The notes: generated by a model not told the origin, from the sequence alone. DNA of 64,000 nucleotides from Pseudoalteromonas rubra (GCF_000238295.3 NZ_AHCD03000035.1:1116001-1180000); one strand, 5' to 3'; positions 18,211 through 27,714 are shown, counted from the stretch's first letter. Program-made: numbers and translations.

Positions 18211-18704
18211 TATTGATTCCCCAGATTACCAATGACTTCCTGCGCAACGCCGATCACCACAGTCACCTGATGTCGGGACTGGTCGCCATACTGGACACTG
18301 CTCTCCACTTCAGTAATGACACAGCTGAGCCCCTCAGTAAAATTAAAAACGCGCGGACATTCTAGCAATAACTGACCACTGTTGAGGTTTGCCTGCATAC
18401 TTTCAAGCTCAAGGTCCTCATCAATGTGGATGGTCCTTCTCACCAACTCACCCTCATCATTTGTGAACTCGCCATTACGTGACTGAAATACACTTTCATT
18501 CACACGTGCCTTCTCCTGAGAGATGATCCGCTGCACCTCGCCCATGAGTAAGGCCTCCGCCGCTTCTCGTTCCTGCGCCGCGTTAGTCACTTTAATGTCT
18601 ATGGTGCTGCTGCTCATTAACGTCACAGCAACGCTCATTACTGCCACGATCAGTACCATAGAAACGATCAACACCATGCCGCGCTGTTTGTGTGCCATTA
18701 CCAT
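18210..18704 (-). CDS. pilX: PilX minor pilin, copy B (next to pilW)
   Basis: Same 164-residue protein as at 17219-17713, with no differences seen. Its start overlaps the intact pilW stop (18698-18704) and its stop overlaps the start of the chimera by 1 bp, exactly as the ancestral pilW-pilX-pilY1 order would give. By position this is the upstream copy. Two copies should raise PilX relative to full-length PilY1. Confidence 0.93.
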   Translation of the reverse strand: MVMAHKQRGMVLIVSMVLIVAVMSVAVTLMSSSTIDIKVTNAAQEREAAEALLMGEVQRIISQEKARVNESVFQSRNGEFTNDEGELVRRTIHIDEDLELESMQANLNSGQLLLECPRVFNFTEGLSCVITEVESSVQYGDQSRHQVTVVIGVAQEVIGNLGNQ

Positions 18705-19675
18705 GTCGAGATCCCCATGTTATAAAGCTGGATGGTGGTCGAAAACACTGTACGCCGATAGTTATCATTAAAAGTCAAAGTACGCCTGTCCGGGTCGTTA
18801 CCAAGCGTATAGGTTTGGCTCTTTAACTCCAGACCGGCATCGGCTTCCAGTACCCGAACCAAAGCGATGATCTGAACCGTCAAAATGCCACCCGAGCGCT
18901 CCCAGTCACTTGCTGTCATATCCTGGGTACTGCGATAGGTGTCAACCCGACTATCACCATTGGTGTCCAAACCAAACAAATAGCGGATATCCTCAACTCC
19001 CTCAATCACCGCCTCTGTGGTCATGCCACCACTGACTGTCAAACGCCGACGCATTAAAATTGGGGTCGTGATGGTTTGGCTATTAATCCGAATAGGTTGC
19101 TCTTCAATATAATAAGCATGGTGGCTGTATGGCCATAAAGTCGAGTTATTAGTCGGCTGCCCGCCATAACTATTCCCCGCCACAAACGTGCCCTGTTCCT
19201 GCTGGGCAATAAAATAGTAACGATTATTTTCTACATCGTTATCGTCTGTGATCTGCCGCCCTTCAAGAAACTTAAGTTGTAATACTTCTGTATTGTTTTT
19301 AGCACCTGAGATGCAACTCAAAGCAGCGCCACTGGTCTTTTCGGCGTAAATAGAACGAAAATTGGTTTGCACTGCATTCGGGAAACTACCATTGTTTAAA
19401 CCACCAAAGCAGTCATTGCTCGGGTTTGCTGGACTCACTGAATTGGCTGACGTTAGGCCCTTATCATAAAATGTGCCCCAAAACCCCACCTGTTCAAGAT
19501 CGCGTCGTAGTAAAGTAAGCGTTAAACGCCCAACTTCCTGAAGCTCGCCAATGGCCATAGTATCTCGGGTGGTGACTTTCATGCTGACGTATGCTGTTAC
19601 GACACCGCCAAGTAACAATGCGCCAATAAACATGGAGATCAGTAACTCGACCAAGGTGAAACCGGAGCGCATCAT
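18698..19675 (-). CDS. pilW: PilW minor pilin
   Basis: 325 residues with the leader MMRSG/FTLVELLISMFIGALLLGG (PilD cut after Gly5, Glu5 kept) and the large PilW-type body. It is the large minor pilin of the PilVWX-PilE-PilY1 priming complex. Its last 41 codons are also present, attached to a PilY1 start, in the chimeric gene downstream. It starts 1 bp after the pilV stop, so the genes are coupled. Confidence 0.9.
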   Translation of the reverse strand: MMRSGFTLVELLISMFIGALLLGGVVTAYVSMKVTTRDTMAIGELQEVGRLTLTLLRRDLEQVGFWGTFYDKGLTSANSVSPANPSNDCFGGLNNGSFPNAVQTNFRSIYAEKTSGAALSCISGAKNNTEVLQLKFLEGRQITDDNDVENNRYYFIAQQEQGTFVAGNSYGGQPTNNSTLWPYSHHAYYIEEQPIRINSQTITTPILMRRRLTVSGGMTTEAVIEGVEDIRYLFGLDTNGDSRVDTYRSTQDMTASDWERSGGILTVQIIALVRVLEADAGLELKSQTYTLGNDPDRRTLTFNDNYRRTVFSTTIQLYNMGISTW

Positions 19676-19676
19676 C

Positions 19677-20243
19677 TCAATCCCTCACCAAAATATAGCT
19701 ATTAATACTAACAACACGCCGATAGTCATTGTTCTCACCACAGTTGATGGCTTGGTTAGTATCATTCATTTCGAAAGCCTGGCGGCCAGCCCATGCCACA
19801 CTTACGGTCACATTGAACCCTCGGCCCTGCGTGCCTGCAACCGAAGCGGTGGTAATACACACCGTTGTGTCATCGAGTGAACCGGTATTTTCTTTGGCCT
19901 GGATGGCCATGATCCATTGCTCCAGATCCATTGCTGCAATGTCAGCATTGCTGCATATATTACTAAAACAGCTATTGTTACCATTCACCGTTGCTGTGCT
20001 GCTAAACACTTGTTGGTACTGATTATCAAGATTCAGGGTATCGTTACTGCGGATCCGCTGCATGATATCACCAGCCAGAGCGACTGCTGCTGCGCGTTGC
20101 ATAGAATCGAAACTGGCTTGCTTGGCTTTTGCCTGAAGTGCTACAGCACCGAGCAGGCCAAAGCTCAGCACCATAAACGCGATGAGCGATTCTAAAAGGG
20201 TAAATCCACGATTAGTGTTAATGCACACAGTGTTTGCCATCAT
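19677..20243 (-). CDS. pilV: PilV minor pilin
   Basis: 188 residues with leader ...NTNRG/FTLLESLIAFMVLSFGLLG, a prepilin cut with Glu5, and a PilV-like body with paired cysteines (NNSCFSNIC). It is the first gene of the minor pilin operon read leftward. A second ATG one codon later (20240) is an equally good start. The operon start lies just below the response-regulator gene (stop 20339), leaving ~95 bp for a promoter. Confidence 0.88.
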   Translation of the reverse strand: MMANTVCINTNRGFTLLESLIAFMVLSFGLLGAVALQAKAKQASFDSMQRAAAVALAGDIMQRIRSNDTLNLDNQYQQVFSSTATVNGNNSCFSNICSNADIAAMDLEQWIMAIQAKENTGSLDDTTVCITTASVAGTQGRGFNVTVSVAWAGRQAFEMNDTNQAINCGENNDYRRVVSINSYILVRD

Positions 20244-20269
20244 TTTTCAAAGTCAGTTTGCTCCACTAC

Positions 20270-20318
20270 ATAATATAATGAATCACTTCGTCATGAACCT
20301 GGTCGTGGGCTCAACGGT
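20270..20318 (-). promoter_or_regulatory. Candidate pilV operon promoter with AlgR-like box
   Basis: In the pilV direction, ACCGTTGAGC (20318-20309) matches 7 of 10 bases of the Pseudomonas AlgR site ACCGTTCGTC. A TATTAT/TATATT -10-like element lies at 20277-20270, and no good -35 is present, as is common for activator-dependent promoters. The box would sit about 46-55 bases before the start site. This is a motif guess made stronger by the adjacent AlgR-like gene. Confidence 0.3.
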
Positions 20319-20338
20319 CAATCAGTCGGGTTTAATGG

Positions 20339-21013
20339 TCAGAATAGTGATTTGAAGTTAGCTGCAGCACGTCGGCTCACTGTAATGGGTTCAGCAAAGC
20401 CATCCAGCCTGACTCTGTGGGTTCCTTCAACAGATTCCAGACTCAGCACAGCCTGTTTCTTTACCAGAGTGTTTCTGTGCACCTGCACAAAGTGTCGTGG
20501 ATAAGTGGCCATAAGTTTCTTCAAAGGAATATCAATCAGCGCTTCACCATCCTTAAAATAAATGTGTGTGTAGCGTTCGTCACTCCTGGCAACCAAAATA
20601 TCCGATACGGCGACCCAACGTGTGTCATGGCCAACCTGATATTGCAAGCGCTGCATTTGTTCACCGTATATGTGCTCCAGTAAGGCGACCAGACGCTCTT
20701 TATCTATGGGTTTGACCAGGTAGCCTTCAGCAAGCAAATCAAATGCCTGCAAAGCATGCTCTGCAAAGGCAGTCACAAACACGATCTTGCATTCAGGCAT
20801 TTGCTGTCTGAGCACACCAGCAACTTCAAGCCCATCGATACCAGGCATCGCAATATCTAAAAATACCAGTTCTGGTGCAGTGCGCTCGCACAGCGCTATT
20901 GCCTGTGTGCCATCAGCGGCTTCCGCCACGCAATTGAAATGATCAAACTCCGACATCAAGCGCCGTAATCGCCGTCTGGCGATCGGCTCATCATCCAAAA
21001 TCAGATAATTCAT
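20339..21013 (-). CDS. AlgR-like LytTR response regulator
   Basis: 224 residues. It has a receiver domain (acidic pair DDEP ~7-10, phospho-acceptor Asp in FLDIAMPGIDG ~54, Lys in VKPI ~103) and a C-terminal LytTR DNA-binding domain (residues ~125-224, ERYTHIYFKDG, FVQVHRNTLV). Overall layout resembles P. aeruginosa AlgR, which controls fimU-pilVWXY1Y2E. It overlaps the upstream sensor kinase gene by 23 bp and directly precedes pilV, so it very likely regulates these minor pilins. Confidence 0.85.
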   Translation of the reverse strand: MNYLILDDEPIARRRLRRLMSEFDHFNCVAEAADGTQAIALCERTAPELVFLDIAMPGIDGLEVAGVLRQQMPECKIVFVTAFAEHALQAFDLLAEGYLVKPIDKERLVALLEHIYGEQMQRLQYQVGHDTRWVAVSDILVARSDERYTHIYFKDGEALIDIPLKKLMATYPRHFVQVHRNTLVKKQAVLSLESVEGTHRVRLDGFAEPITVSRRAAANFKSLF

Positions 21014-22034
21014 AAGCTCCGGTGTCAGGTAAAAGGATGGTTGCTACGAATTTATCATTATCTCGCGCAATCCTCAAACTAGCCCGGCGCTGATAATACA
21101 GAGACAGCCGTTTATCTATGTTTTTAGTTGCAATCCCATTGCCGCTGGAATGATGTGTGGAGTGAGGCAACGGGTTAGTGACACATAATGAAATGGTATC
21201 GCCGATCTGCTCAATTTGGATAGTGATAGTTCCACCCTGGACACGTTTTTCTATACCATGCAATACCGCGTTCTCGACCAAAGGCTGGAGCGTCAATGTT
21301 GGGATCGGCACGGTCAATAAAGCGTCGTCCATTATCCATTGCACCTGTAACCTTTGCTCAAAACGAAAGCGCTCCAGGTTGAGGTAATCTTTTGTTAATG
21401 CCACTTCATCCGCAATGGTGTGCCATTTTTTCTCGGCCAGCGACACGCGCATCAGGCGTGCCAATAACAAAGCCGCCTGCTCCGCGTCTTGTGGGTTTTC
21501 GTGTGTCAACTCGGCAAGAGTGTTGAGCGTGTTGTGCAAAAAGTGCGGTCTGATCCTGGCGTGTAATGCGTCGATTTCTGCTCGCGCGGCCAGTTCAAGT
21601 GCATTCACATTATCAATATAGATAGACATAAAATACAGCAGGATAACCACGACAAAGCAGCAAATTGCACTATGACTAAACACTGGTCCCCAGTCTATCG
21701 GCACGTGAGAAGTGAGAGGAGTAAACTGGATCCCAATACTCAAGCCAATACACACACTGATGAAAACCACGAAGACGATGCTCAGCTCAAGCACCCCATT
21801 GTGCTGGGGTTTAGATACATTTAACACACTGATAAGTGAGATGATGGCCAAAGATATTAGGGCATTGCTGTGGGTAAACAAACTCACCAGGCCCAGGGTC
21901 AGCCAGAAGTCATCATAATCGGCGAGTGTATAAATAAAAGAAAGAGACTGCGAGGCGATCAGCATGGCCAATACACCTCGCTCAGACACCATGGCTTTTA
22001 ACAGTCCCAGGCCTATTGCCTCCGACTTATCCAT
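20991..22034 (-). CDS. AlgZ/FimS-like LytS-family sensor histidine kinase
   Basis: 347 residues. The N-terminal half has about five or six membrane segments, then a His_kinase domain with the phospho-acceptor His in ARIRPHFLHNTLN (~residue 188) and an HATPase_c domain with the N box (PLVENAVLHGIEKR). This is the LytS/AlgZ class, which pairs with LytTR regulators; the regulator gene overlaps its end. The signal it reads is unknown. It follows ispH by only 12 bp, so it could be cotranscribed with the housekeeping operon. Confidence 0.85.
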   Translation of the reverse strand: MDKSEAIGLGLLKAMVSERGVLAMLIASQSLSFIYTLADYDDFWLTLGLVSLFTHSNALISLAIISLISVLNVSKPQHNGVLELSIVFVVFISVCIGLSIGIQFTPLTSHVPIDWGPVFSHSAICCFVVVILLYFMSIYIDNVNALELAARAEIDALHARIRPHFLHNTLNTLAELTHENPQDAEQAALLLARLMRVSLAEKKWHTIADEVALTKDYLNLERFRFEQRLQVQWIMDDALLTVPIPTLTLQPLVENAVLHGIEKRVQGGTITIQIEQIGDTISLCVTNPLPHSTHHSSGNGIATKNIDKRLSLYYQRRASLRIARDNDKFVATILLPDTGAYELSDFG

Positions 22035-22046
22035 GGTGATGAGGTA

Positions 22047-22976
22047 TTACCTAAGCTCAACAGGAACAGCGAAAACCACGTTTTCTTCCTGGCCTGGGTT
22101 TTCTACAACGGTTTCCCCACCCAAGGCTTTAAGGCGAGCAATCACTTGTTGTACCAACACTTCAGGCGCTGATGCGCCAGCAGTCACACCTACTTTGTTG
22201 ACCTCTTCAAACCAACTTGCTTCCAGACACTGGTCGTCGTCAATCAAGAAGGCGCGAGTACCCATCTTGTCAGCAAGCTCACGCAAGCGATTTGAATTGG
22301 AGCTGTTTTTTGCCCCGACTACAAGCAGCAAATCGACCTTGTTCGCCAAATCTCTGACTGCATCCTGACGATTTTGCGTGGCATAGCAAATATCATCTTT
22401 GCGTGGGCCATGGATCTGAGGAAACTTCTCTCGCAGTGCTTCAATCACATCAGAGGTATCATCCACTGACAGTGTTGTCTGACTGCAATAAAACAGGTTA
22501 CTGGGGTCTTTTACTTCAAGCGTTGCGACGTCTTCTGGTGTTTCAACCAGATAAATTCCGCCCGCCGAGTTATTGTACTGACCCATAGTGCCTTCAACTT
22601 CCGGGTGCCCATGATGTCCGATGAGGATACATTCAGTGCCTTTTCGGCTCGCACGTGTCACTTCCATATGTACTTTGGTTACCAAAGGACACGTGGCATC
22701 GAACACTTTCAGCTCACGACGTTTGGCTTCCTGACGCACTTGTTGTGACACACCATGCGCACTAAAGATAACGATACTGTCGTCAGGCACCTGGTCCAGC
22801 TCTTCCACAAACACTGCCCCACGAGCGCGCAATCCATCAACCACATACTTGTTGTGTACAACTTCATGACGAACATAAATCGGTTTTTCAAAGATATCGA
22901 GTGCACGCTCAACAATACTAATAGCGCGATCAACCCCGGCACAAAAGCCACGCGGATTGGCGAGTAAGATCTCCAT
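22047..22976 (-). CDS. ispH: 4-hydroxy-3-methylbut-2-enyl diphosphate reductase
   Basis: 309 residues. The three iron-sulfur-ligating cysteines are visible in NPRGFCAGV (Cys12), DATCPLV (Cys ~96) and DDICYATQNRQ (Cys ~197). IspH makes IPP and DMAPP in the last step of the MEP isoprenoid pathway. Its ATG overlaps the fkpB stop by one base. Gene order murJ-ribF-ileS-lspA-fkpB-ispH is the classical gammaproteobacterial one. Confidence 0.98.
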   Translation of the reverse strand: MEILLANPRGFCAGVDRAISIVERALDIFEKPIYVRHEVVHNKYVVDGLRARGAVFVEELDQVPDDSIVIFSAHGVSQQVRQEAKRRELKVFDATCPLVTKVHMEVTRASRKGTECILIGHHGHPEVEGTMGQYNNSAGGIYLVETPEDVATLEVKDPSNLFYCSQTTLSVDDTSDVIEALREKFPQIHGPRKDDICYATQNRQDAVRDLANKVDLLLVVGAKNSSNSNRLRELADKMGTRAFLIDDDQCLEASWFEEVNKVGVTAGASAPEVLVQQVIARLKALGGETVVENPGQEENVVFAVPVELR

Positions 22977-23416
22977 TAGTTTTTTACCTCTAAAATATCG
23001 ACTTCAAAGGTCACTTTTTGTCCGGCCAGTGGATGGTTAAAGTCAACGGTCACTGAATCGCCGGCAACTTCACGTACCAGACCTGGCAGTTCAGTGCCAT
23101 CAGGCTGAGTAAACGCAATAATACTACCCACTTCCGCGGGCGTATCGGCGCCAAACTTGCTGCGATCGACATAATAAATATTGTCCGGGTTTGGCATCCC
23201 AAAGGCATCTTGTGGCTCAAGTTCAAATGATTTGCTGTCACCCGCTTGCAGTCCTAATAAGCACTTTTCAAAGTTCTCCGTCAGGCTGCCATCGCCCATA
23301 AAGAGCTTTGCGGGCTTGTCATGCACTTTCGTTGAGTCCGCTGCAGATCCGTCAGCCAGTTTTATCGAAAAATGAAATAAAACTTCAGATTGTGGGCCTA
23401 TTAGCTGCTCACTCAT
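22976..23416 (-). CDS. fkpB: FKBP-type peptidyl-prolyl isomerase FkpB/SlpA
   Basis: 146 residues of the SlyD-like FKBP family: VLFHFSIKLADGS at the start, then the inserted flap region and the FNHPLAGQKVTFEV motif at the end. It is a cytosolic prolyl isomerase/chaperone. Its start overlaps the lspA stop (ATGA), so translation is coupled. Confidence 0.93.
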   Translation of the reverse strand: MSEQLIGPQSEVLFHFSIKLADGSAADSTKVHDKPAKLFMGDGSLTENFEKCLLGLQAGDSKSFELEPQDAFGMPNPDNIYYVDRSKFGADTPAEVGSIIAFTQPDGTELPGLVREVAGDSVTVDFNHPLAGQKVTFEVDILEVKN

Positions 23417-23919
23417 GCCTTTTTCTCCTGCGAATCTACGTTGTCACCAAAAATGGCGTCAAATAACAATAAACCAGCACCGCCAACAATGGCCATATCT
23501 GCGACATTAAATGCCGGGTAGTGCCAGTCCTGATAGTAAAAGTGTAAGAAGTCCACTACGTAGCCTAGTGTAACCCGGTCATACAGGTTGCCTAAGGCAC
23601 CAGACAGGACGAGCGCATACGCACTACACAGCAACCAGTTATTAGCAGGTAACTTCTTCAACCAATACACAAGCAAGCCACTGATGGCCACGGCAATTGC
23701 ACTTAAAAACCAACGTTGCCAACCGCCCGCTTCACTTAAAAAGCTAAACGCCGCGCCATAGTTGTGCATATAGGTAAAATTAAAAAATGGCAGTAACTCA
23801 ATAGACTCATAGAGCCGCATGTTTTCGACTACCAGTGCTTTCGTGCCGAAGTCTACTGCAAAAAGCAGTAGACTCAGCCACAACCACACCAGACCACTTC
23901 GCTCGGTCGATTTGGTCAT
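23413..23919 (-). CDS. lspA: Lipoprotein signal peptidase
   Basis: 168 residues with four membrane segments. The two catalytic aspartates are in GALGNLYDRV and FNVADMAI. LspA cuts the signal peptide from diacylglyceryl-modified prolipoproteins in the inner membrane. It is 14 bp after ileS and overlaps fkpB, an operon of the usual kind. Confidence 0.97.
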   Translation of the reverse strand: MTKSTERSGLVWLWLSLLLFAVDFGTKALVVENMRLYESIELLPFFNFTYMHNYGAAFSFLSEAGGWQRWFLSAIAVAISGLLVYWLKKLPANNWLLCSAYALVLSGALGNLYDRVTLGYVVDFLHFYYQDWHYPAFNVADMAIVGGAGLLLFDAIFGDNVDSQEKKA

Positions 23920-23933
23920 GTAATACTCCTAGA

Positions 23934-26762
23934 TTAAGCGAACTGACGCTGTTCACCAGCGCCGTCAACATTGGTCACACAACGGCCGCACAACTCTGGA
24001 TGTGCATCGTGCTGACCGACATCCTCACAATGGTGCCAACAACGGTCACACTTAGGTGCCTGTGTTGCTTTTACTGAGATAAACAAGCCGTCAATCTCTG
24101 TTGAAACCGTGCCTTCTGGCTTAGCATTCACCACTTCCACCTGAGCTTTCGATGTCAGCAATACAAATCGCAGTTCATCTTGCAGGGTTTGTAGTTTCTC
24201 TGCCAGGTCGCCGCCTGTGTACAGCGTCACTTCCGCCTGTAAAGTTGCGCCAATGGTCTCTTCTTTACGCGCACTTTCCAGCACCTTGTTTACTTCGTCA
24301 CGGACAGCCAACAGCTCTTGCCAGAAATCATTACTCAACTGACCTTCACTCACCTGTGTCAGACCGTCGTACCAGACATCTGTAAAGACAAACTCGCCAC
24401 GCTCACCTGGCAATACTTCCCAAATTTCTTGCGCAGTAAAGCTCATGATAGGTGCCATCCAGCGTGTCATCGCTTCTGCAATATGATACAGCGCACTTTG
24501 ACAAGAACGGCGCGCATGGCTGTCACTCTTAGCTGTGTATTGGCGGTCTTTAATAACGTCAAGATAGAACGAACCGAGTTCACCGGTACAGAAGTTCATG
24601 AGCTTCTGTGTCACAACCAGCATTTGGTAGTTATCGTACGCTTCTACGATCTCTTGCTGTAATTGGGCGGCACGACTGACAATCCAGCGGTCCAGTTCAA
24701 TCATATCTTCAACAGCCACCAAGTCCGTTGCCGGATTAAAACCACTCAGGTTCGACAGCAAGTAACGGCTGGTGTTACGGATACGGCGATATCGGTCTGC
24801 GGCACGTTTGAAAATCTGATCTGAGACGGTCATTTCAGCGGTGTAATCAGTTGAAGCGACCCACAAGCGCAGAATATCAGCACCCAGCTTATTCATGATG
24901 TCCTGTGGCGAAATCACGTTGCCCAGAGACTTTGACATTTTGTGGCCTTTCTCATCCACGGTGAAACCGTGTGTCAAAACCTGACGGTAAGGCGCATGGC
25001 CGTTAATGGCGACTGATGTCATCATCGACGACATAAACCAACCACGGTGCTGGTCCGATCCTTCCAGATAAAGGTCAGCAGGACCGCTCAGCTCTTCGCG
25101 CGCATCAACAACGCAGGCGTGTGTTACACCCGAGTCGAACCACACGTCCAGCGTATCTTGTACTTTGACATACTGTTGCGCATCGGCCTCATTCAGTAAA
25201 GTGGCAGGCTCAAGGTCATACCAGGCTTGAATGCCTTTTTGTTCAACCAGCTTTGCGACTTCTTCAATCAAGGTTTCAGTTTGCGGATGCAGTGCGCCTG
25301 TATCTTTGTCGACGAACAGCGCGATTGGAACACCCCAGGTACGCTGACGCGAGATACACCAGTCCGGACGTCCTTCAACCATGTTTGCAATACGGTTTTC
25401 ACCCCACTCTGGGATCCACTGAGTTTTGCCAATTTCTGCCATAGAATCCTGACGCAGGTTCGCCTGATCCATACTCACGAACCATTGTGGTGTCGCGCGG
25501 AAGATAATCGGCGTTTTATGACGCCAACAGTGTGGGTAGCTGTGAGTCATCGCATGATGATGAACTAAAGCACCCTTTTCTTTTAAATGCTCAATAATGG
25601 CTTCATTTGCCTTAAACACATGCTGACCTGCGAACACCGGTGTGTCTGGCAGGAATACACCATTTGCACCCACTGGATTTGCCACTTCCAGATCATAAGC
25701 CTGACCAGCTGCGAAATCCTCCGGACCATGGCCAGGTGCTGTGTGAACAATACCCGTACCTGAATCAGTTGTAACGTGCTCGCCCAGGATCACTGGTACA
25801 TCAAAGTCATAGAAAGGATGCGCAACACGCAGGTTTTCCAGTACCGCACCTTTGGCATAGCCCAGCACGTGGTAGCGATTAAAACCAAATCGGTCCATCG
25901 CATCTTTAACCAGTTCAGAACCCAGCACCATACGCTGCTCTTGGCCTTCATCTTCGATTTGCACCAGCGCGTACTCCAGACCGCCATGGACAGCAACTGC
26001 ACGGTTAGCAGGCAGAGTCCAAGGCGTGGTTGTCCAGATCACAGTGCTGACAGCACCCTTACCCTGATGTTCGTCAGCCAATGCAAACGCGCTCACCAGC
26101 GCCTGCTCATCAACAAAGTCGAACTTTACGTCAATCGCAGGAGACTGTTTGTCCTGATACTCTACTTCCGCTTCCGCCAATGCCGAGCCACAGTCTGTAC
26201 ACCAATGAACTGGCTTAGCCCCTTTATGCAGATGACCATTTTTAATGATGCGACCTAATACACGTAGTGCATTGGCTTCAAAATCGAAGTTCATTGTCAG
26301 GTAGGGGCGATCCCAGTCACCCAAAACGCCCAGACGTTTAAAGTCTGTCTTTTGTCCGTCTACCTGTTTGCGCGCGTAGTCACGACACTTTTCACGAAAC
26401 TCAGCAACAGATACTTTTTTACCTGGTTTGCCAACTTTCTTCTCAACCTGTAGCTCAATCGGTAATCCATGACAATCCCAGCCCGGTACATACGGTGCAT
26501 CGAAGTCGGAAAGTGTCTTTGACTTAATAATGATATCTTTAAGGATTTTATTTACAGAGTGACCTAAGTGAATATTACCGTTCGCGTAAGGAGGACCATC
26601 GTGCAAAATAAATGGCTTTTTACCTTTTTTGGCATTGCGGATCTGACCATACAGATCTTGTTCGTACCATTTTTTAAGCATTTTGGGCTCGCGTTGTGCC
26701 AAATTGCCACGCATTGGAAACTCAGTTTCCGGTAGATTTAACGTATGCTTGTAGTCGCTCAT
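23934..26762 (-). CDS. ileS: Isoleucyl-tRNA synthetase
   Basis: 942 residues, class I synthetase. HIGH motif as GNIHLGHSVN (~65), a CP1 editing domain in the middle, KMSKS motif KMSKSLGN (~604), an anticodon-binding helical domain, and a C-terminal zinc site with four cysteines (CDRCW ... CGRC). Length is normal for E. coli-like IleS. It lies between ribF and lspA. Confidence 0.98.
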   Translation of the reverse strand: MSDYKHTLNLPETEFPMRGNLAQREPKMLKKWYEQDLYGQIRNAKKGKKPFILHDGPPYANGNIHLGHSVNKILKDIIIKSKTLSDFDAPYVPGWDCHGLPIELQVEKKVGKPGKKVSVAEFREKCRDYARKQVDGQKTDFKRLGVLGDWDRPYLTMNFDFEANALRVLGRIIKNGHLHKGAKPVHWCTDCGSALAEAEVEYQDKQSPAIDVKFDFVDEQALVSAFALADEHQGKGAVSTVIWTTTPWTLPANRAVAVHGGLEYALVQIEDEGQEQRMVLGSELVKDAMDRFGFNRYHVLGYAKGAVLENLRVAHPFYDFDVPVILGEHVTTDSGTGIVHTAPGHGPEDFAAGQAYDLEVANPVGANGVFLPDTPVFAGQHVFKANEAIIEHLKEKGALVHHHAMTHSYPHCWRHKTPIIFRATPQWFVSMDQANLRQDSMAEIGKTQWIPEWGENRIANMVEGRPDWCISRQRTWGVPIALFVDKDTGALHPQTETLIEEVAKLVEQKGIQAWYDLEPATLLNEADAQQYVKVQDTLDVWFDSGVTHACVVDAREELSGPADLYLEGSDQHRGWFMSSMMTSVAINGHAPYRQVLTHGFTVDEKGHKMSKSLGNVISPQDIMNKLGADILRLWVASTDYTAEMTVSDQIFKRAADRYRRIRNTSRYLLSNLSGFNPATDLVAVEDMIELDRWIVSRAAQLQQEIVEAYDNYQMLVVTQKLMNFCTGELGSFYLDVIKDRQYTAKSDSHARRSCQSALYHIAEAMTRWMAPIMSFTAQEIWEVLPGERGEFVFTDVWYDGLTQVSEGQLSNDFWQELLAVRDEVNKVLESARKEETIGATLQAEVTLYTGGDLAEKLQTLQDELRFVLLTSKAQVEVVNAKPEGTVSTEIDGLFISVKATQAPKCDRCWHHCEDVGQHDAHPELCGRCVTNVDGAGEQRQFA

Positions 26763-26793
26763 TTACTTTACTTTCCGTATCGGCTACTTAAAA

Positions 26794-27714
26794 TTATTGA
26801 AAAAAGTGTTTTGCAGCAATGACGTCCTGAGCAATTTGCTCAGTTAACTGCTGCAATGACTCAAATTTTTGTTCATCACGGAGCTTATGGAGCAGCTCCA
26901 CTTTTATAAATTGACCATAAATGTCCTGGTCAAAGTCGAAAATATGTACCTCTAGTAAGGCTCGCTTACCATTCAAGGTGGGCTTTGTACCAACGTTTGC
27001 AACACCGCAGTAGTCAGTATCGTGCACCCTGGCACGCACTGCAAACACGCCCTGAACGGGACTGACCTGGCGTTTAAGCGCCACATTGGCAGTTTTAAAT
27101 CCCAACTCACGACCTTTCTTCCAGCCATGGATCACCCGTCCTGAAATCGCATAAGTGTGGCCAAGCATTTCATGGGCCAACCCAACATCACCTTCGGCCA
27201 GTGCAGCACGGATCAATGTGCTACTGACCCGGCTATTCCTTTGTCTGAAACTCTGCGTGTCCGTCACTTCCATGTTCAGCTCGCGACCCAGTCGCTGCAA
27301 CATCGAAAAGTCCCCGACCCGGCCTTTACCAAAGCGGAAATCATCACCAACGGTCAGGGCCCTGACTCCCAGTTTTGCACTCAGCACTTCACGGACAAAG
27401 TCTTCGGCCTGAAAGTTAGCAAATCGCGCGTTAAAACTGACACAAATCACACGTTCAATGCCAATGTCTGCCAATAACGCGAGTTTATCTCGCAATCGGG
27501 TCAATCTAGCTGGTGCTTGCTGCTTAGCAAAAAACTCTTGTGGTTGTGGCTCAAACAGCATAACCGTGCTTGGCAAGTTATGCACCCGAGCATCTTCCAC
27601 TAAGCCCTTTAGTACTTCGGTGTGCCCCAGGTGTACGCCATCAAAGTTCCCTATCGTCAACACGCAGCCATAGTGGTGGGGTCGAATATTGTGGATCCCT
27701 CTGATCAATTGCAT
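26794..27714 (-). CDS. ribF: Bifunctional riboflavin kinase / FAD synthetase
   Basis: 306 residues. The N-terminal FAD synthetase domain has the nucleotidyl-transferase motif GNFDGVHLGH (~22-31), and the C-terminal flavokinase domain has NVGTKPTLNG. RibF converts riboflavin to FMN and then FAD. It lies 31 bp upstream of ileS in the same direction. Confidence 0.97.
   Translation of the reverse strand: MQLIRGIHNIRPHHYGCVLTIGNFDGVHLGHTEVLKGLVEDARVHNLPSTVMLFEPQPQEFFAKQQAPARLTRLRDKLALLADIGIERVICVSFNARFANFQAEDFVREVLSAKLGVRALTVGDDFRFGKGRVGDFSMLQRLGRELNMEVTDTQSFRQRNSRVSSTLIRAALAEGDVGLAHEMLGHTYAISGRVIHGWKKGRELGFKTANVALKRQVSPVQGVFAVRARVHDTDYCGVANVGTKPTLNGKRALLEVHIFDFDQDIYGQFIKVELLHKLRDEQKFESLQQLTEQIAQDVIAAKHFFQ

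Larger units (their letters stand above)
16843..18824. repeat. Perfect 991-bp direct tandem duplication inside the pil operon
   Basis: Copy A is 16843-17833 and copy B is 17834-18824, offset exactly 991. Left of copy A the base is g (16842) whereas 17833 is t; right of copy B the base is a (18825) whereas 17834 is c. Those are the unit's ends, with no microhomology at the junction. The stretches I compared base by base are identical, and the two pilX translations are identical. Each copy spans the last 41 codons of pilW, all of pilX and the first ~125 codons of pilY1. The perfect identity implies a very recent event, or an assembly error. Confidence 0.95.
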
